A stretch of DNA of 14,548 nucleotides from an uncultured Planctomycetaceae bacterium (GTDB lineage: Bacteria; Planctomycetota; Planctomycetia; Pirellulales; Pirellulaceae). The stretch lies in assembly GCA_903927685.1 (NCBI GenBank), contig CAIYOB010000768.1, forward strand, positions 1 through 14,548, read 5' to 3'. Below, piece by piece: positions 13,501-14,548 of the stretch (its first letter is position 1; each line of letters opens with the position of its first letter). The notes beneath the pieces were generated by a model. It was given only the letters and a program-made list of their open reading frames with translations. It was not told the DNA's origin and searched no databases. The position numbers and the translations under genes were made by a program.

Positions 13501-14548
13501 GCGCCAGCGGCGCCGGCGGGGCGCCCGCGGTCCGCTTTCATCCCCTGGCCGACGAGCCCGCCGAAGGACTGCTGAACATCCTGAAAGAAATGGTGCCCAA
13601 CGCCCAGATCACCGCCGACGCGCCCAACAAACGGCTGATCGCCGTGGCCACCGCCGCCGATCACGACGCGATCCAGAAGATCATCGAACAGTTTGAAACC
13701 AGCACGCCGCCCGAGGAGCCGCGCAAGCTGGTGGTCTACCCGGTCACGGCCGCTCAGAAGAAACGGTTTCAAGCCGTCCTGCCGACGCTGCAGACGGACA
13801 TGCCGGGCCTGCAGGTCTTGACCGACGACGATCCCGGCTCGCTGACCATCTGGGCCCGCCCCAGCGAACAGCTGAAGATCGCCGAACTGGTCAAGCAGTT
13901 GGAGCAGGAGGCGCCCGAGACCGAGCAACTGCAGCTGGCGACGTACACCTGCGCCGTCGCCGATCCCACCACGATTTCCACCTTCCTGACCAGCCTGTTC
14001 CCCGACGCCAAGTTCGTGGTCGACGCCAAGTCGCGGCGCGTCCTCGTCTGGGCGCGAGCCCAGGACCACGCGAAGATCAAGCCCGCGCTGGAACAGCTGG
14101 GCGGCGGATCGGCCGGCGATTTTGAACTGCAGCTGCAGTCGTACTCGCTGTCCAAAATCACGCCCGAGATCGCCGTCCCGATCCTGCAGCAACAGTTGCC
14201 CGAGGCCAAGATCTTGCCGGATGCCAAGTCCGGCCGGATCCTGGCTTGGGCCAGCAAAGCGGATCACGCGACCATCGCCCAGGCTATCGACCAACTGCAG
14301 GCGGGTGCGGATGACAAGCACAAACCGCAACTGGTCGTCTACCCCCGCGGCGACGCCGATCCGCAGACCCTGGTGCTGATGCTCACCAGCCTGGTGCCGA
14401 CGGCCCGCGTCGCCGTGGACGCCCAAACCGGCGGCCTGGCCGCTTGGGCCGCGCCGGAAGACCAGGAGACGATCCGCAAGGCGATCGAGGAGATGTCCAA
14501 GGCGGAGGTCACCGCGAGCAAGCCCAGCACCAAGGCGTACGCGCTGCA
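10560..14548 (+). CDS. Giant exported protein with at least 14 tandem secretin-N-like modules (3' end off the right edge)
   Basis: At least 1329 residues, open at the right edge. A signal peptide covers 1-36 (cut probably after CASA). A Pro/Ala/Glu/Lys linker spans about 38-195 and contains three 26-residue repeats. An STN/N0-like domain is at about 202-280 (LRFNFRYQRWSDVLEWFAEQ, SESLDLLNSVLLTKGYTLI). An N1-like domain spans about 299-362 and is followed by a Pro-rich hinge. Then 14 complete modules averaging 67 residues begin near 377, 445, 518, 586, 656, 721, 786, 852, 922, 989, 1054, 1123, 1189 and 1256; a fifteenth starts at 1322. Each reads approximately PQLExYPL, LLxxLVPxAxxxxD, KRLIxWAxxxDHxxI and a final xxLE helix, which is the secretin_N beta-alpha-beta-beta-alpha pattern. 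Family knowledge: such modules stack as periplasmic rings in secretins. Inference: a very long periplasmic stalk, perhaps ending in a pore domain beyond the window. Opposite-strand frames here are shadows. Confidence 0.9.
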   Translation, partial: MKRTNSFACRSPETCSLALLLLLLAAGSAGISCASAGEDAPAAPAPDAAKPVAEAPAPAPESPPPAAPPPASETPKPATEAPAPAAEAPKPAEAPPAPEAPKPATEAPAPAAEAPKPAETPPAAEAPKPATETPAPAAEAPKPAETPPAPTPEPPKPAAEVAKPAPEAPAAEPPAPASKASKRTAEASAAAADTGTSDPEKRLRFNFRYQRWSDVLEWFAEQADLSLVLDAPPPGTFNYSDSRDYSVSESLDLLNSVLLTKGYTLIRRERMLTLIDLSGEFPESLIPKVTIEEAEKRGKHELVTVEFTLGGRDPIAAVAAVEPLLGPYHTILPVVPTRQLFVTDRAGVMPNVQKVVQSLPEPKAPPTPPTPPKPEPKELKVYPIDVVDTETQMQLLKELVSGVQFIVDPNLNQMHANATAAQHAQIQAVLDQVKAAAASATDRERRVELYELPQPVTTTAATTKLTEMFKALVPKALVSLKEDGTAVIAWASPAEHETIRATMDKLGGGPVGDPVKTPQLEIYRLTRVDPTKLITMLEKLVPDAKLSYDERSRSLIALAKPGDQQAIRATLLQVQTESETPGADQPRFETYDVRAETAAALDAMTAQVQPLVPEAKISADAKTKRLVVYGTTAEQQLVKSSLEKLGLDRPASDGRTVEIYPLSGADLTATQTLLAQMVPLAEFTADAAQQRLIAVASAADHERIKSTLEKLRPNPADPEAAQLKFYPFEETPPADVLDLLAKVAPQAKITVDKERERLLVLAPPTSQTAVELAFQQFQQATPAAKPELATYPIQASDPTSLVTMLTTRFPQAQIALDTPNKRLLVWASTADQAAVAATIEKLEAEPAADQQPRFESYPLFGFATAAEAGTLVTSLQSLVPNARFTIDSKVKNLIVWATEKEHQTVAKALERLGQGPAPQNTPQLEVHRLVKANADTTLALLQKVVPDAQLTLDAKTSSLIALAVPADQQLIRSTLEQLQPGASGAGGAPAVRFHPLADEPAEGLLNILKEMVPNAQITADAPNKRLIAVATAADHDAIQKIIEQFETSTPPEEPRKLVVYPVTAAQKKRFQAVLPTLQTDMPGLQVLTDDDPGSLTIWARPSEQLKIAELVKQLEQEAPETEQLQLATYTCAVADPTTISTFLTSLFPDAKFVVDAKSRRVLVWARAQDHAKIKPALEQLGGGSAGDFELQLQSYSLSKITPEIAVPILQQQLPEAKILPDAKSGRILAWASKADHATIAQAIDQLQAGADDKHKPQLVVYPRGDADPQTLVLMLTSLVPTARVAVDAQTGGLAAWAAPEDQETIRKAIEEMSKAEVTASKPSTKAYAL
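10782..11021 (+). repeat. 78-bp tandem repeat coding for a Pro/Ala/Lys linker
   Basis: Copies start at 10782, 10860 and 10938, exactly 78 bases (26 codons) apart; the third is followed at 11022 by a diverged fourth after 84 bases. Each codes for a PKPATEAPAPAAEAPKPAE-type unit. The copies are still very similar in DNA, so the array is younger or more homogenised than the N-module array downstream. It lies directly after the signal peptide, as an extended, charged, proline-rich spacer. Confidence 0.85.

Noticed and set aside
10293..14426. A 1377-codon open frame on the minus strand opposite the giant protein
   Set aside because: It is a shadow caused by GC-rich codon use on the plus strand. 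The translation is Gly/Arg/Leu/Gln-rich low complexity with no domain or signal peptide, while the plus strand shows a ribosome site, a signal peptide and 14 regular domain modules.

Overview
The window looks like a piece of a high-GC planctomycete chromosome, most likely of the Pirellula/Rhodopirellula type. This is an inference from content: secretins with greatly multiplied N-domains, an exported BON protein with an FVRGNR...DFVG motif, an exported RCC1-repeat protein with an Ig-like tail, and a palindromic repeat built on CTTTCGCTCCGCGAAAG. GC-rich third codon positions separate the real reading frames from many long shadow frames. No rRNA, tRNA, CRISPR array, transposase or integrase was seen.

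Left part (1-3319, minus strand). A lactate-utilisation pair, lutA then lutB, runs leftwards; lutB is cut by the left edge. Upstream on the same strand is an exported seven-repeat RCC1-type beta-propeller protein with an Ig-like C-terminus. Positions 3320-4116 hold no gene I can support. A 74-residue secreted peptide gene (4117-4341, minus) with a very good Shine-Dalgarno follows.

Right part (4700-14548) is the interesting block: an envelope locus built around secretin parts. A 1231-residue secretin carries about nine N1-type modules ahead of a complete secretin pore domain. Sixteen bases later comes a lipoprotein gene whose 5' end contains a palindromic repeat element and whose 3' end appears frame-shifted. 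Facing it is an exported BON-domain protein. Divergent from that is a giant exported protein, at least 1329 residues and open at the right edge: signal peptide, a Pro/Ala/Lys linker made of 26-residue repeats, an STN-like and an N1-like domain, then at least 14 tandem modules of about 67 residues resembling secretin N-domains.

How they may work together (inference): the secretin would form an outer-membrane channel, and the lipoprotein could assist or anchor it. The BON protein and the giant N-module protein could add periplasmic rings or a long stalk. Whether the giant protein ends in its own secretin pore lies beyond the right edge.
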